Notes: generated by a model from the letters alone, not told the origin. A stretch of DNA of 64,000 nt from Luidia sarsii (GCA_949987565.1 OX465102.1:10992614-11056613); one strand, 5' to 3'; counted from the stretch's first letter, positions 47,585 to 58,514 are shown. Program-made: numbers and translations.

Positions 47585-49970
47585 CACATCGATTCTCGCA
47601 CGCCCTGCCGTAATTGGACGACGATATACCCCGTCCGTTCGCCTCCATCTGTTCGGCGGGGGACAGCCTGAGCTATGGGCAGGAAGCGTCTTGTTTCCAC
47701 GGCTCTATCAGAACAACAACTCCATACAAGTCTCCTATTATACTCCTCCTACCTACTCTTCCTGCTCATCCCGAGACCCAGGGCTAGAATAGGTCGATCG
47801 CATACACAGTATCATATAAGAGCCCAGCTATTCTGGAGCTCTGCCCGGCCGACAAATTATGCACTGTAACCACTTTGCGCCGGGAACTCCGAATTCGGAG
47901 CGCCGGTGGTGTTGCCATGCCCCGGGCCCTCCGAATCCGGGCACCGCTATTGTCTACGTTAAAACAAAGACTCAACCAATCACAATCACAAACAATAGTA
48001 GCATAAAAAAGCCAGTTTTTGTTACTGTTCAGCGATTATTATTTTTCAAATAGCACATTACAAAAGAAACGAAAAGAGGGAACTATTAGGGGACGATTTT
48101 TTTTATTAATTTGTTCATGGTTGTTCTTTCTTTTGATGCTTATTATTGGGAAAATAAAATTATAATAACAATGATTACCTCTTCCGATAACAGATCAAGT
48201 GAATCATTGATATGCTTGCTGTCTGGTTATTGGCTTCTTCGGGGTTTTCTTCCCTCTACCCGAAATTCCTTGTCTGAATTGATCTAATTCCTGAGATATG
48301 TAAAATGTCCGCGGACTATACAAGCCCTGTAGCATGCAGCGCGTGAGCAGATAGCGCCATTATCCCCAAGACGCTGATAGCCAACGCCATAATGCTGGAG
48401 AGGAAAACCGATCGTAGATAGAAAGCCCTTTCATCAAAAGAGCAGGTCGGCCCGGCCGTAAAGTGCACGCGTGCAACTCGGGAAAGGCCCACTCCGATCG
48501 CCTTCCACGAGGCCCGCAACGGACTCAACATTTACCCTGCCATTCAGCTCTGCAATCTATGTCCGCATCCGAGAGCCTATAGGAAGCTCCGTGTGAAATT
48601 CGCTCACTTAGCAAGATTTGTATTGCCAACGAGACAGTCACTAACAAGTCAGAGAAATTGAAAGAGAGAGAGAGAGAGGGGGAGGGGGAGAGAAAGAGAC
48701 GCAGCCAGGGGCAGTATTCACCCCTCCCGCCTAGTCCGAAAGTACGGCATTACACTGAGTGCCAGCCTCTTCATGTCTTCGGAGGAACAGAATGCATTAG
48801 CCTGATATCAAATTGTGGCCGAAAATCCGATGAAAAGTAGGTCTGGGGTGAGCGTTTGACTACGAGAAAAAAAAACCGTCGAAGTCGGTTAACTTCATCG
48901 AGAACACAACAGCGTTAAACAATAAGAATGAGCGAACATAAAGTACGGTACATGTGCATTGTGTACGGTGCTCGCATTGTCAACGTAATGTGTCTATTTT
49001 GTCAATCAATGGAGAAAAGCACGCGCTTGTAAAATGTGTCAAGCGTGGAAAACGCTTCTTACGTACGTTTATTAGTATAACAAGAGTTCCCCCTGACTTC
49101 CAATCTACTCGTTCTTACGAGTTCCGGTGATATGAAATCATGTGTTCTCCAGCACTTAACTGAGGGTATAGGCTTATTATATTCTTGAGTGCCAGGCGAT
49201 ATGACGCGTTGTGTTCACCGACACGACGCAACGGAAGTCCATTAGGCCATGCGTAAACCAGGCAGCTGAATCCGATGTGATGGTGGCTTAGGGCGTATGC
49301 CAAGGCAGGATATAGCCGGTTCGATGGGGGAAAAGCCCGAAATGCGCATGACTGCAGTCACCTACGGCTTTGTATGCATGCACATAGCATTTCTAATACC
49401 CGTATATATGTTATCATCGGAACACTAGTTTCAGATTCTCTATCCTTGTTATCGACTGAGAGTTGATCGGATAGTGAAGAAAAGGCTGGTAGAGAGACAT
49501 TGTCGTCCAGCCACAAAGTCCCCTTCACATTTTCCGCGAAAAAGACTGACGCCGCGCTCCAAAAAAGTGCAGTACTCAATGAAGGCGTCAGGGAACTACT
49601 CTGATATGAAATGGTTATATTATGTAAGTGAGTACGGACTTAGTGGGGGAGAGCAAACACATAATTATGTTCACCCCATGACGTAAAGAGGATAATAATG
49701 TACCGATGAACATCATCATTTTATGCCCAATCAGGATTTTCCAATTTTCGGGTCTTCAGTTGAAATTTAAGGTATGGATATAGGTATTCTTTTACCAAGA
49801 AAAATTAGAATGACAGCTACCATCCAGAGAAGAAAGAGGATTCCTCATCATTCCATTGGGCTACATCTAAGCCTTGTTCGGTCGACCATAGGTTTCCGAC
49901 ACGGTGAGGAATTTAAGTCACAAGAGAGCAGAATTCATCGGAATGTAGTAATTACCACGAATGTTCACTC
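47585..49970. other. gene-free stretch
   Basis: It has a short GA run at 48661-48705. A minus-strand frame (48316-48531) with one hydrophobic segment is not supported further. Confidence 0.4.
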
Positions 49971-49980
49971 TCAACTTTAA

Positions 49981-50347
49981 AGCCCCTACACATCATTGGT
50001 CAAGGTTAAAGAATAGCATCCATACGTTGTCTGATCCAACATATGCATGAAATGGGACACCTGTGAAAATTTCAGCTCAATCCGCCAACCGAGTCTCGAG
50101 AAAATTATGAAAACCGCTTCATTTGTTTCGCGAAAATGCAGCATTCAACGCCGTACTGTTGCGAAAATAGTTTAGATCTCAGTGAGACGTAAACGATTTC
50201 TTTTACTCTTTTCTCCCAAAATACAACATTTTAGGCAGAAATATTTCAATACGAGGTTTCTACTATAACCATCTTCAAACTGTATAAGTTTCATGTAAAT
50301 CTGTGAGCATTTCTGTTTTTCGATCTTACCAATGTTGTGTAGGGGCT
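49981..50347 (-). mobile_element. 367-bp TTAA MITE, intact copy 4
   Basis: The element runs from AGCCCCTACACA to TGTGTAGGGGCT, with terminal inversion continuing through the (T/A)CATTGGT region. TTAA flanks both ends (49977-49980 and 50348-50351). TTAA targets are used by piggyBac and Kolobok-type transposons; which superfamily applies is not determined. No ORF. Confidence 0.92.
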
Positions 50348-50351
50348 TTAA

Positions 50352-50890
50352 GCGAGTACTAAATGCTATGCTGTTTCCAAAAAAGTCCCACGAAACAGAC
50401 GTGAAAACCCTGGGGCACCGCTGGCGTCATTTATGTGGCAATCATGATACGCTGTATCTGGTATATGGTGGTCCCATGAGTCGGTAGCAGCAACCGAGAT
50501 AGTGATGATTTCGGGGGAGTAACTTGATAGCAGAGAGTGGGCCGAGTTGTTTGCTGAGGATGAGGTTTGCCAAATTAGCTGCACTATTAAAGGACCTCCA
50601 GACATATCCGGGCGAGGCAGTCGACGGGAGATGAGGACAGACAGGGAGAGGGGCGGTTTGCATCGCTGCAAATGACCAGGGGCCCATTCCACAGAGCCGC
50701 CGAACCCCTACAATTTGGCTTTCGCATGGAAAGTCCTGTTGGACACAATCCATGATGCCCATCCAAAGGTCCTCTTGCATCACTTTGGCGTCAAATTCCA
50801 CATTCTGTGGGCACAGGCTCAGTGCAATTAGCACCGTGCGAACTGAGGTTGGTATTCTCGTTGTTAACCGAGAAAGAATGTTCATGCTTC
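50352..50890 (-). other. possible exon-like frame, unassigned
   Basis: A 147-codon minus-strand frame (50442-50885) has a helical, Leu-rich first half reminiscent of ARM/HEAT repeats. No family was recognised and splice sites are not convincing. See the neighbouring frame at 51144-51420. Confidence 0.2.
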
Positions 50891-50892
50891 AG

Positions 50893-51208
50893 CCCTTTTC
50901 AGACGCTGAAAAAAACTCGCAAGGCTTGACCGATAATTTAGCGTATAGCATGGGGCGTTGTACGATTAACAGTTCGTCCCTTCACACGATCGATATTGTC
51001 AAGGGTCCCCTGAGAAATCCTCCGCTAGCGGAACATTTGGCAGAGTTCCAGGCCTACTAAAAAATATCTCAAGGGCTCAACAGGGACGTCTGTCACTCTC
51101 AAGCATTGGTAACCTTTCACACATGGCACTTTGGTAAGATTTCTCATGCATGAGACATTTTCTCAAGCCTTGCGAGTTTTTTCCAGCATCGTATGAAAAG
51201 GCCTTTAG
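50893..51208. repeat. inverted repeat, about 40-bp arms
   Basis: GAAAAAAACTCGCAAGGCTTGA at 50910-50931 is the inverse of a segment at 51162-51183, with similarity extending about 40 bp (CCTTTTCA on one side). The spacer is roughly 215 bp. It may be a local inverted duplication. Confidence 0.55.
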
Positions 51209-51420
51209 GACACCAGGACATCGGGTCGAAAGATGTTCCAAGATGCTCCAAGGTTCGCAGGATGAAAATCGGTGATGGAATCATTACAAGATGCTTGCGG
51301 GGAGAGAGGGTGATGGCTGACAGGGTAAGATGCATGCAAGCGAGCATCTTCAAAAGCTCTGCCTCGGAGGAGGTAACTGAGGTGATGCAGTGTAGTATAG
51401 TAGCGGGTGGATGGGGGTGT
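51144..51420 (-). other. possible exon-like frame, unassigned
   Basis: The minus-strand frame stays open upstream of its first Met (to about 51415) and has an amphipathic, Leu-rich pattern. No domain was recognised. Not called as a gene. Confidence 0.2.
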
Positions 51421-51657
51421 TTCTCCGTTTACTGGATTAAGGTGGGCTAGAATGAATGGCGCCTGTCATCGTGGCTGACTCGCTATTAAACAGATTCACC
51501 CGCTCGTTAAGCCGACACCGAGCGGAAACCAATCTCCTCCCCCTCCTCCATAATATACGGGCTGCCTGCTCCGCCGTGTGGTACCGGTACCGTATATAAA
51601 CCAGACGGTTATAGAGGAATCTGAGCGGACAGGATCCCCAACGTCCCAAAGGTAGCG

Positions 51658-52384
51658 GAAGGGAGACAGGGAGGGAGGTGGGGAGGGAGGGAGGGAGGGA
51701 GGGGGAGGGCAGGGAGGGCAGGGAGGGCAGGGAGGGCAGGGAGGGCAGGGAGGGGGGAGGGGGGAGGGGAGGGAGGGGAAGGAGGGGAGGGAGGGGAGGG
51801 AGGGGAGGGGATGGGAGGGATGGGAGGGATGGGAGGGAGGGGAGGGAGGGGAGGGAGGGGAGGGAGGGGAGGGAGGGGAGGGAGGGCAGGGAGGGCAGGG
51901 AGGGCAGGGAGGGCAGGGAGGGCAGGGAGGGGAGGGGAGGGAGGGGAGGGGAGGGAGTGGAAGGAGGGGAGGGAGGGGAGGGAGGGCAGGGAGGGCAGGG
52001 AGGGCAGGGAGGGGAGGGGAGGGAGGGGAGGGGAGGGAGTGGAAGGAGGGGAGGGAGGGGAGGGAGGGGAAGGAGGGAGGGAGGGGAGGGAGGGGATGGG
52101 AGGGAGGGGAGGGAGGGGAAGGAGGGGAGGGGAGGAGGGGAGGGGAGGGAGGGGAGGGAGGGAGGGGAGGGAGGGCAGGGAGGGCAGGGAGGGGAGGGGA
52201 GGGAGGGGAGGGGAGGGAGTGGAAGGAGGGGAGGGAGGGGAGGGAGAGGAAGGAGGGAGGGAGGGGAGGGAGGGGATGGGAGGGAGGGGAGGGAGGGGAA
52301 GGAGGGGAGGGGAGGGAGGGGGGGGGGAGGGAGGGGAGGGAGGGGAGGGAGGGGAGGGAGGGGAGGGAGGGGAGGGGAGGTAGG
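51658..52384. repeat. GGGAGG polypurine tract
   Basis: About 725 bp of G-rich purine on the + strand, with GGGAGGGAGGGG and GGGCAGGGAGGGCAG blocks. A segment of about 150 bp is duplicated at a 180-bp offset (51985-52133 and 52165-52313). Gly/Arg/Glu and Pro/Ser/Leu frames on the two strands are artefacts. Confidence 0.95.
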
Positions 52385-52389
52385 GAGCA

Positions 52390-53040
52390 CGACATCAGCG
52401 TACCCGTCGAGTTTCATTATTAATCCGGCATCGCCTCCGCGGAACGGGACCTTCCCGTGCACCGCTCAGCCCTCCCTCCTCCTCTCCACCCCCATCCCCA
52501 ACAAATCGATGATCTATCATGTGAGGAAACAACTCGCGAGATGCCTTCGCGTACAAAACGGTCATACGACTCCCCCGGCCGATCACAAGGCGGCCAAGGC
52601 GTCTCCACTTGCGAGCAGCGGGCTAATTGGTTATTACGGAGTGCCACTTCGACAACTTACTACCTGGGGGGTCACGAATTGATTGGAGATCTGCTGACAT
52701 CCAAGGCTCCCCCCTTGATCGGTTCAGGTCTCGCCCATGTCCCTGAATTTAACGAGAAAAACCCTTTACGAATCAAATTCCACATTGATTCGATATATTG
52801 AATTCATTTCAAGGTCGGTACTGAGTTTAGAGTGACGGGATGTGCAGTCTGGATGTACAGCATGTCGGATAATTCCGTTTGGGGAAACTGTCCGCAAATA
52901 TTAAGGAATTAACCTAAAAAAAGAACACGAACGAAATATTGGTATCTTTTCGGTAATTGGTATATTGTAGTATAGTGTGAACCCGAGACGGGTGAAGTGG
53001 CCACTTCATCGTGCGCTGTGTTTCGGATGCGAAAACAAAA
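52390..53040. other. gene-free stretch
   Basis: No recognised gene or repeat. Confidence 0.4.
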
Positions 53041-53043
53041 TAC

Positions 53044-53095
53044 TCTCTGCCTTCGAGAAAGCTTCTTCTAGGTTCGAAACGTCAGGCCCTCCTAA
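53044..53095 (+). repeat. PLE end motif, single plus-strand arm
   Basis: CTCTGCCTTCGAGAAAG, a decayed stem II, then TTCGAAACGTCAGGCCCTCC. Confidence 0.6.
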
Positions 53096-53099
53096 TGAT

Positions 53100-55080
53100 A
53101 GTGTGATCCGCTCTGGAAAAGAGGTTCCCATGTAGCATATATGCGTAATCGGCTCTTCATGCAACCGAAAAGAGGCGTTTTTGTTTAATGTTCGAAAACT
53201 TGTCTTTTTACGTTTTAATACGGTTGATGTCCTTTCTGTCATGATAAGTGCAGGGAACCACTTCCGTTAATGAAGACCAAATTTCGACTTTTATCCGCCA
53301 GTATGTTTAAATAGCAATTTATCCATGAGGCGTTTCATTTTCAGTGACAGAGATCACTATAGGCCTACATGATATATCTCAAACCGACATGCTCCTTCAA
53401 ACTGTGGGCATTAGACGTAACGTTTTGGGGGATCCATTGGTGGTTTTTTTCTTACTGCATTGCGACCACTAAAGATTTGGGACTCTCGCTTCATGACTTT
53501 TCCCCCTGTTATTTATTTATTATTTTTAATTTTTTTTGGGAGGGGCCGGGGGCAGAGCCAGCCACATTTTCATCTGGACCATTTGAGTCAGTAAGCAGTT
53601 TACAACACTAATACCGTATTGCTAATTACTCCTTTCTTTTTTAGTTCGTGAGGTTCTGAAAAGAGCCCGGAGTCAACTTTAATTTCTATACCCTTCAAAG
53701 CAGAAGAAAGAGGTGATTTTGTGCGTGCTCACTGCATGCGATTCCCGACTACAATTTATCACGCTGACATCTCATCCAGCAGCGATATTTGGGGTGAAAA
53801 ATGCGGTACTGTTAATCCCCCACGTGCAGTTGGTATGGGGAAAAGGTGTACGGTGTGTCGGTGGAGCATCATTCCTTTAGAAATTCATAGGAACCAAAAT
53901 GAATCAAAAAGGACTGATAACTATCCTATCTGTAGAGCTACCCAAGTACCAACGTTTACTTAATCATAGAAAACCTTGGCCTTATTCAATGGCTGGGCCC
54001 CGATTGACTACAAGTAGTCAAACGCCGACGTTAAAATATGATCTTGTTTTGATCATGGTTGAATTTCCGTGAATTGTGGATCTCGGGGACCTCGACTGAC
54101 AATCTCAGCCTCCGTCTCTCGGGTCGCAGCAAATGGCCTTTCAAGAAATGACCAACCCGCATCTCATCGGAGCATTATAGATCCCTTGAAATTCTGCCGG
54201 CACACCGTAATGGCCGATTAACCTTATTACCACGCCATGGCCGTCACCGGCGGAGATGCACACGCGCACCGCGGGGCGGACGGGTGGCGGACGGAAGGTG
54301 AAAAAAAGGCCAATGAAGTGGATTGAATAATTGTGCCCGCCCGGAAAATGCTACGTTTGCGATAACAAGAATTGCACATCCGAGATCCTTGTCCACGATC
54401 GCGGGCTTGAAAGACCAATCGGCAAGAGATCTTCTAAAGGACGGCGGTGATTACAGCCAAATAGCAAGTCGTCCCGATGTTGGCTCGAATGTCGCCCGTC
54501 TACTTTGCGGGCAGCTTAAATCTTGTTTGCTTGCCCTTTGAGCGGCGCAAAATGTCTTGCCACGGTCACGTAGTGCACGCTCCGCGCTTTTACACGGTAA
54601 AAATTTCCAAACTGTAGAGCAAACAGTCCAGAAATGACGCACGCTACCGAACGGCATGAATCGGTCCGTTTGGTATGACACTTTTACCGATATAGCGCGA
54701 GCATTGTCGTAATAATTATATACGGCCAGGGCTTATGGCGTTTGCATTCCGTTTAAGCCAATGACGTCTACAGTCGTTAATACTTAAAAGACTGATGGTT
54801 AAAAAAGGTTGGGCATGCAACTCAAGTCCCTGACTAAAAGCTGCTTTAGCTTATCGATATATACTATTCCTCTTGAACCTCCCACGGGATGATTAACGTT
54901 GCTTCAGATGTCGGCTGACAAGAGACCCACTCTCTTGTGACTTCGATATCTGTGCGTCACGTTCTGTAGAAGAGAATATTATACCTGGTGATTTCGAATC
55001 AAAGTGGAGACAAAGGACTACAGTATAACGCCGCAAAGAGCTCCCTGACATAGAGATGCGAAATAATGGACATCTTAATA
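53100..55080. other. gene-free stretch with a family F repeat copy
   Basis: The family F copy lies at about 53395-53530. A lone PLE tail motif (GAGTCAGTAAGCAGTTTACAA) is at 53585-53605. No gene was recognised. Confidence 0.45.
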
Positions 55081-55082
55081 TG

Positions 55083-55130
55083 CCAGAGAGCCTGCCGTTT
55101 CGATCCCAGTGGAGCCGCTTTCCGTGACAG
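55083..55130 (-). repeat. PLE end motif, single minus-strand arm (diverged)
   Basis: On the minus strand: GAAAGCGGCTCCACTGGGATCGAAACGGCAGGC. GTC has drifted to GGC. Confidence 0.5.
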
Positions 55131-55365
55131 AATTCAAGAGCTGATTCTGCGGTTTCGAAAAAAAGGCCCTTGGCTATAGCTGAACGCAACGAAATCATTC
55201 TCTAAAATGACGCACATGTATATACAGCGGAGACGGGGAATATGGGCTGAATATGATTTCGCATCACAGTGCGTTAATCCGAGTATACTTTCTAAAATGC
55301 ACGATAACATTGAATTTAGGTGAAGACAGCCTGATTTAAAGCCCCTACACAACATTGGTAGAGGT

Positions 55366-56422
55366 GATATACAAAAATGTTGCAAACTGCTTACTGACTA
55401 AAATTACCAAAATGTAAATCTAAAATTTAGTGGGCCTGACGTTTCGATCCTAGCAGGACCTTTTTCAAAGGCAGAGTGACAAGGACAAAACAGATACATG
55501 TACACGAGGGAAGGGGGGGGAGAGTGAATAGGACACGGATGAGAAACAAAGGACAAAGAGTGAAGCTGGTAGGGAGAGATCAAAGGGAAGGGCAGGGGGT
55601 AGGGTAGGGATTAATGAGAGGAGGGGGAAAGATCAAAGAGAAGGGCAAGGAGTGGGGTAGGGATTAGTGACAATAGGGGGAAAGATCAAAGAGAGAAGTG
55701 TGAAGGACTGAACACAAAAGAAGGATTATCAGAAAGCTGCATGGTGTTAGTCATTACCCTCCTGGATGTTGAGACCATGTGGTTGAATAGTCCGAAGACG
55801 CTTCATCCACATTTTCTCACGGCTAAGACGGACAGCATTATTACGGTGACCAAGTGATTCTATGCCCAGTACACTCATGTCTGATATCGAATGATCAGGG
55901 AGATTGAAGTGATACCCAACAGGGGTGTCCATTTTACCAGTTTTGATAGTAGACCTATGGCCATAGATTCGTTTTTTGAGGGTGTTTTTGGTCTCGCCAA
56001 CATACTGAATATGACAAACTCTACAAGAGATGAGGTATATGATGTTTGAGGTAGTGCACGTGATAGAGCCATAGGTCGTGTGGGTAGTTCCAGAAGAATG
56101 TCCATTGAAAGAGTCTATTTCCTTGACATGTGTCTTGCAAACAATGCATTTCGAGGTACACTTAAATGTACCAAATTTGGTAGGAGGTGAAGAGTCCAAA
56201 GGGGGAACCTCTGCTCGGACAATTAAGTCACGCAGGTTACGGGGGCGCCTGAAAGCCAAAACAGGCGAATTAGGAATGGCTTCAGCCAGACGATCCGAAG
56301 TGTGGAGAATATGGTGGTTTTCCTTAATATCTTCCTGAGAGGAGGAAGAGAGGGGTGGTAGGAAGTTACTAAGGGAACCTTGGGCTTGTCCTTGGGACCT
56401 GGTGGCTTTTGTTTTAGTGCCG
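55366..56422 (-). mobile_element. 5'-truncated Penelope-like element
   Basis: The insertion of about 1,057 bp holds a partial ORF (GIY-YIG domain), a purine-rich 3' UTR with repeated GATCAAAG(A/G)GAAGGGCA units (about 55585-55700), and the PLE end motif (55420-55475). It ends in the tail GTTTGCAACATTTTTGTATATC. AACATTGGTAGAGGT is repeated at 55351-55365 and 56423-56437. Four bases (AGGT) could belong to the element's own end, so the duplication is 11-15 bp. The reverse transcriptase region is absent. Confidence 0.92.
55747..56422 (-). pseudogene. C-terminal fragment of a PLE polyprotein with GIY-YIG endonuclease domain
   Basis: A 226-codon open frame. Its ATG lies in the duplicated target sequence, so it was created by the insertion and is not the native start. 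A conserved RRPRNLRDLIVRAE segment (60-73) lies between the lost reverse transcriptase and the nuclease. Cysteines C90, C94 and C97 suggest a zinc-binding knuckle. The nuclease begins at IIYLISC (129-135), followed by QYVGET (141-146), R153, H157 and E204, which are the expected GIY-YIG catalytic positions. In complete PLEs this endonuclease nicks target DNA to prime reverse transcription. Here the domain reads intact without a frameshift, but with no reverse transcriptase and no own promoter it is presumably non-functional. Confidence 0.88.
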
Positions 56423-56782
56423 AACATTGGTAGAGGTCAAAGAATAGCATCCATACGTTGTCTGATCCAACATATGCGTGAAATAGCACACCTGTGAACA
56501 TTTCAGCTCAATTCGCCAACCGAGTCTCTAGAAAATCGTGTAAATCACTTCATTTGTTTCGCGAAAATGCAGCATTCAACGCCGTACTGTTTCGAAAAAA
56601 TAGTTTAGATCTCGGTGAGACGTAGACGATTTACGTTACTCTTTTCTCCCAAAATGCAAAATTTTAGGCAGAAATAGTTGTGTGAGGTTTCTACTATAAC
56701 CATCTTCAAACTGTATAAGTTTCATGTAAATCTGTGAACATTTATGTTTTTCGATCTGTCCAATGTTGTGTAGGGGCTTTAA

Positions 56783-57440
56783 AACGAACACGACGTAGGT
56801 TATCGTGCAGCAACCTAGTACCAAAAAAAGGTCTATACTTATAAGTGAGGTAGAAGTGCGATTGAGGCGGCAGAGGGCGAAGTCCTAAACAATCTAGGTC
56901 ATGCAGGCATGGCGAGGGAAGATCAAAGGGATGACTGACATCTGGAACTCACGAGCTCCGAATTCATGACATCAGACTTGCCCTTCCGGCACGCGCTGCC
57001 CTGGGCAGAGGGCGTATACATCATTCTCACGTTCGCGTGGCCCCTATGAAACAAAAACCAATACAATCCCGCCACAGCAATGTATGTCAAACCAATTACT
57101 GCACTCAACCGCCCGAGATGCCGTATAGAGGTTCATCTGATGTAAGCGGCTCAGTATGCGCCAATTTGTATTGCCAGGTAGACGCTGCATCTAGTGGTCG
57201 ACCCAGTGCAGTACCGGTATATACGTGCAGAGTCAATGAGCAGTGGTCGATTTCATCAAACTCATGGCAGCCTCACGACCGATCGCCATACGATGATGCG
57301 ATGCACAGAAACCATACGGCATATCGCAACGCATACGATGGGTTATCAATCGTAGGTTGGGGTACGGTGCATCGTATAAGGATTTGTGAATCAGACCCCC
57401 CCCCCCACAGGAAGGACACGCTGCTATTGCGTGAACCTTC
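56783..57440. other. gene-free stretch
   Basis: A 144-codon frame (57037-57471) runs into the adjacent PLE palindrome and has no recognised domain, so it is not called. Confidence 0.4.
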
Positions 57441-57457
57441 CCACTGTGTGTGCTCAA

Positions 57458-57640
57458 CTCTCAAAATTTAGTAGGCCTGACGTTCGTCCTAGCATGAGGA
57501 CCTTTCCAAAGGCACTCTGCCTTTGAGAAAGGTCCTGCTATAGGATCGAAACGTCAGGCCCACTAAATTTGAAGATTTAACATTTGGGTAATTTTAGTCA
57601 GTAAGCAGTTTGCAACATTTTTTTGTATAATATATCACTT
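57458..57640. mobile_element. palindromic PLE-end element 5 with 14-bp duplication
   Basis: The minus arm (57465-57510, partly decayed) faces a plus arm (CACTCTGCCTTTGAGAAAGG, TCCT-GCTAT-AGGATC-GAAACGTC). The plus arm continues into the tail AGTCAGTAAGCAGTTTGCAA and a GTATAATATATCACTT end. CTGTGTGTGCTCAA is repeated exactly at 57444-57457 and 57641-57654, a 14-bp target-site duplication. No ORF. Confidence 0.9.
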
Positions 57641-57894
57641 CTGTGTGTGCTCAAGATGAAAAGCACAACTGCCAACGCCCCGCGCGCAGAAAGCGCCAGT
57701 TATCTGCGGATTGGATGGACAGGCTAAAGACGAAGCAAGTACCTAAGATATGTAAGACTTAAATGTTTGCATGGTGGAAAAACTTGTGGAAGGTTAACGG
57801 TTACACCATGCAGGCCTATATATCTTATCTTTCAAGATAATGCAGTGACGGCACAGGGTGAAGGCAATGAGGCAAGGACTGATTAATGTATTTT

Positions 57895-57965
57895 TTTATG
57901 CAAATTCACCCAAAACAAACCCATAAAGCCACCTCAGGTTAAGGACTGAAGAAAATGAGGAGACA
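57895..57965 (+). repeat. dispersed repeat family E, copy 2
   Basis: ATGCAAATTCACCCAAAACA, ATAAAGCCACCTCAGGTTAA and GGACTGAAGAAAATGAGG match the copy at 60250-60345. Confidence 0.65.
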
Positions 57966-58064
57966 GGGAGGGACTCAGGAAGGCGGGAGAGAGAAATTGA
58001 TATTCCCCTGATCGAGGAAATAAGGGAAGAAGGGATTGCCTCACGTGGGAGGAAAGCAGTTATA

Positions 58065-58307
58065 GGCCGTTTTCGAAATGAAGGCTTAGGCTCGGGATTA
58101 GGCTTCGGTCATTCATCTTACTCGTTAAAATATCACAGGCATCTACAAACAAGCGTTTTGCCCCAGTTTCTTGATGAATACTCTGTACCTATCTAGCCAA
58201 CTAACCTCCAAATTCGGAAACAAACCAACCACAACCTGGATTTTCAGGTTTTGTCAGACGGAGACGAAGCCCGAGCCCGAGCCTAAGCATTAATTTCGAA
58301 AACGGCC
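58065..58307. mobile_element. 243-bp MITE-like element (family H)
   Basis: The ends GGCCGTTTTCGAAAT and ATTTCGAAAACGGCC are perfect inverses. Inner inversion continues (GGCTTAGGCTCGGG against CCCGAGCCTAAGC). No clear target-site duplication was seen. Its ends resemble those of the element at 45960 only in the GGCCG start. Confidence 0.7.
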
Positions 58308-58415
58308 GTAGACTTGAACGCTTGAATTAGTCCGACCACGAAAACAAAGTTAGGGCCTTTCTGCGATTGATTGAATGACGAGCGAGCCCGGTGTCACGAT
58401 CTCAAGTGGGTGGCC

Positions 58416-58456
58416 GTGCTAAAATGGGTGGGTGACGTCACCACCCATCTGAGCAC
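58416..58456. promoter_or_regulatory. 41-bp near-perfect palindrome centred on a CRE octamer
   Basis: TGACGTCA (58433-58440) sits at the centre of inverted ATGGGTG / CACCCAT arms, and GTGCT / AGCAC extends the symmetry. A second GTGCTAAGATGGGTGGGTG lies at 58493-58511. It could be a bZIP (CREB/ATF) site or simply a hairpin-prone repeat. No adjacent gene was identified. Confidence 0.45.
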
Positions 58457-58514
58457 GTAGCGACCACCCGCTGAAATAGGCAACATAGGCGGCGTGCTAA
58501 GATGGGTGGGTGAA

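Larger units (their letters stand above)
55340..56778 (-). mobile_element. 367-bp TTAA MITE, copy 5, interrupted by a PLE
   Basis: TTAA lies at 55336-55339 and 56779-56782, with AGCCCCTACACAAC / GTTGTGTAGGGGCT ends. Removing the PLE (55366-56422) and one copy of the 15-bp direct repeat leaves exactly 367 bp, the same length as the intact copy at 49981. The MITE is therefore older than the PLE insertion. Confidence 0.92.

Noticed and set aside
48316..48531. 71-codon minus-strand frame with a hydrophobic segment
   Set aside because: One hydrophobic stretch alone is weak. No recognised family and no clear splice donor.
51437..52682. Pro/Ser/Leu- and Gly/Arg/Glu-rich frames
   Set aside because: These are translations of the polypurine tract on its two strands. 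The same applies to frames at 15780-16724, 21622-22431 and 30479-31765.
57037..57471. 144-codon + strand frame
   Set aside because: It ends inside the left arm of a PLE palindrome and its target duplication. No domain recognised.
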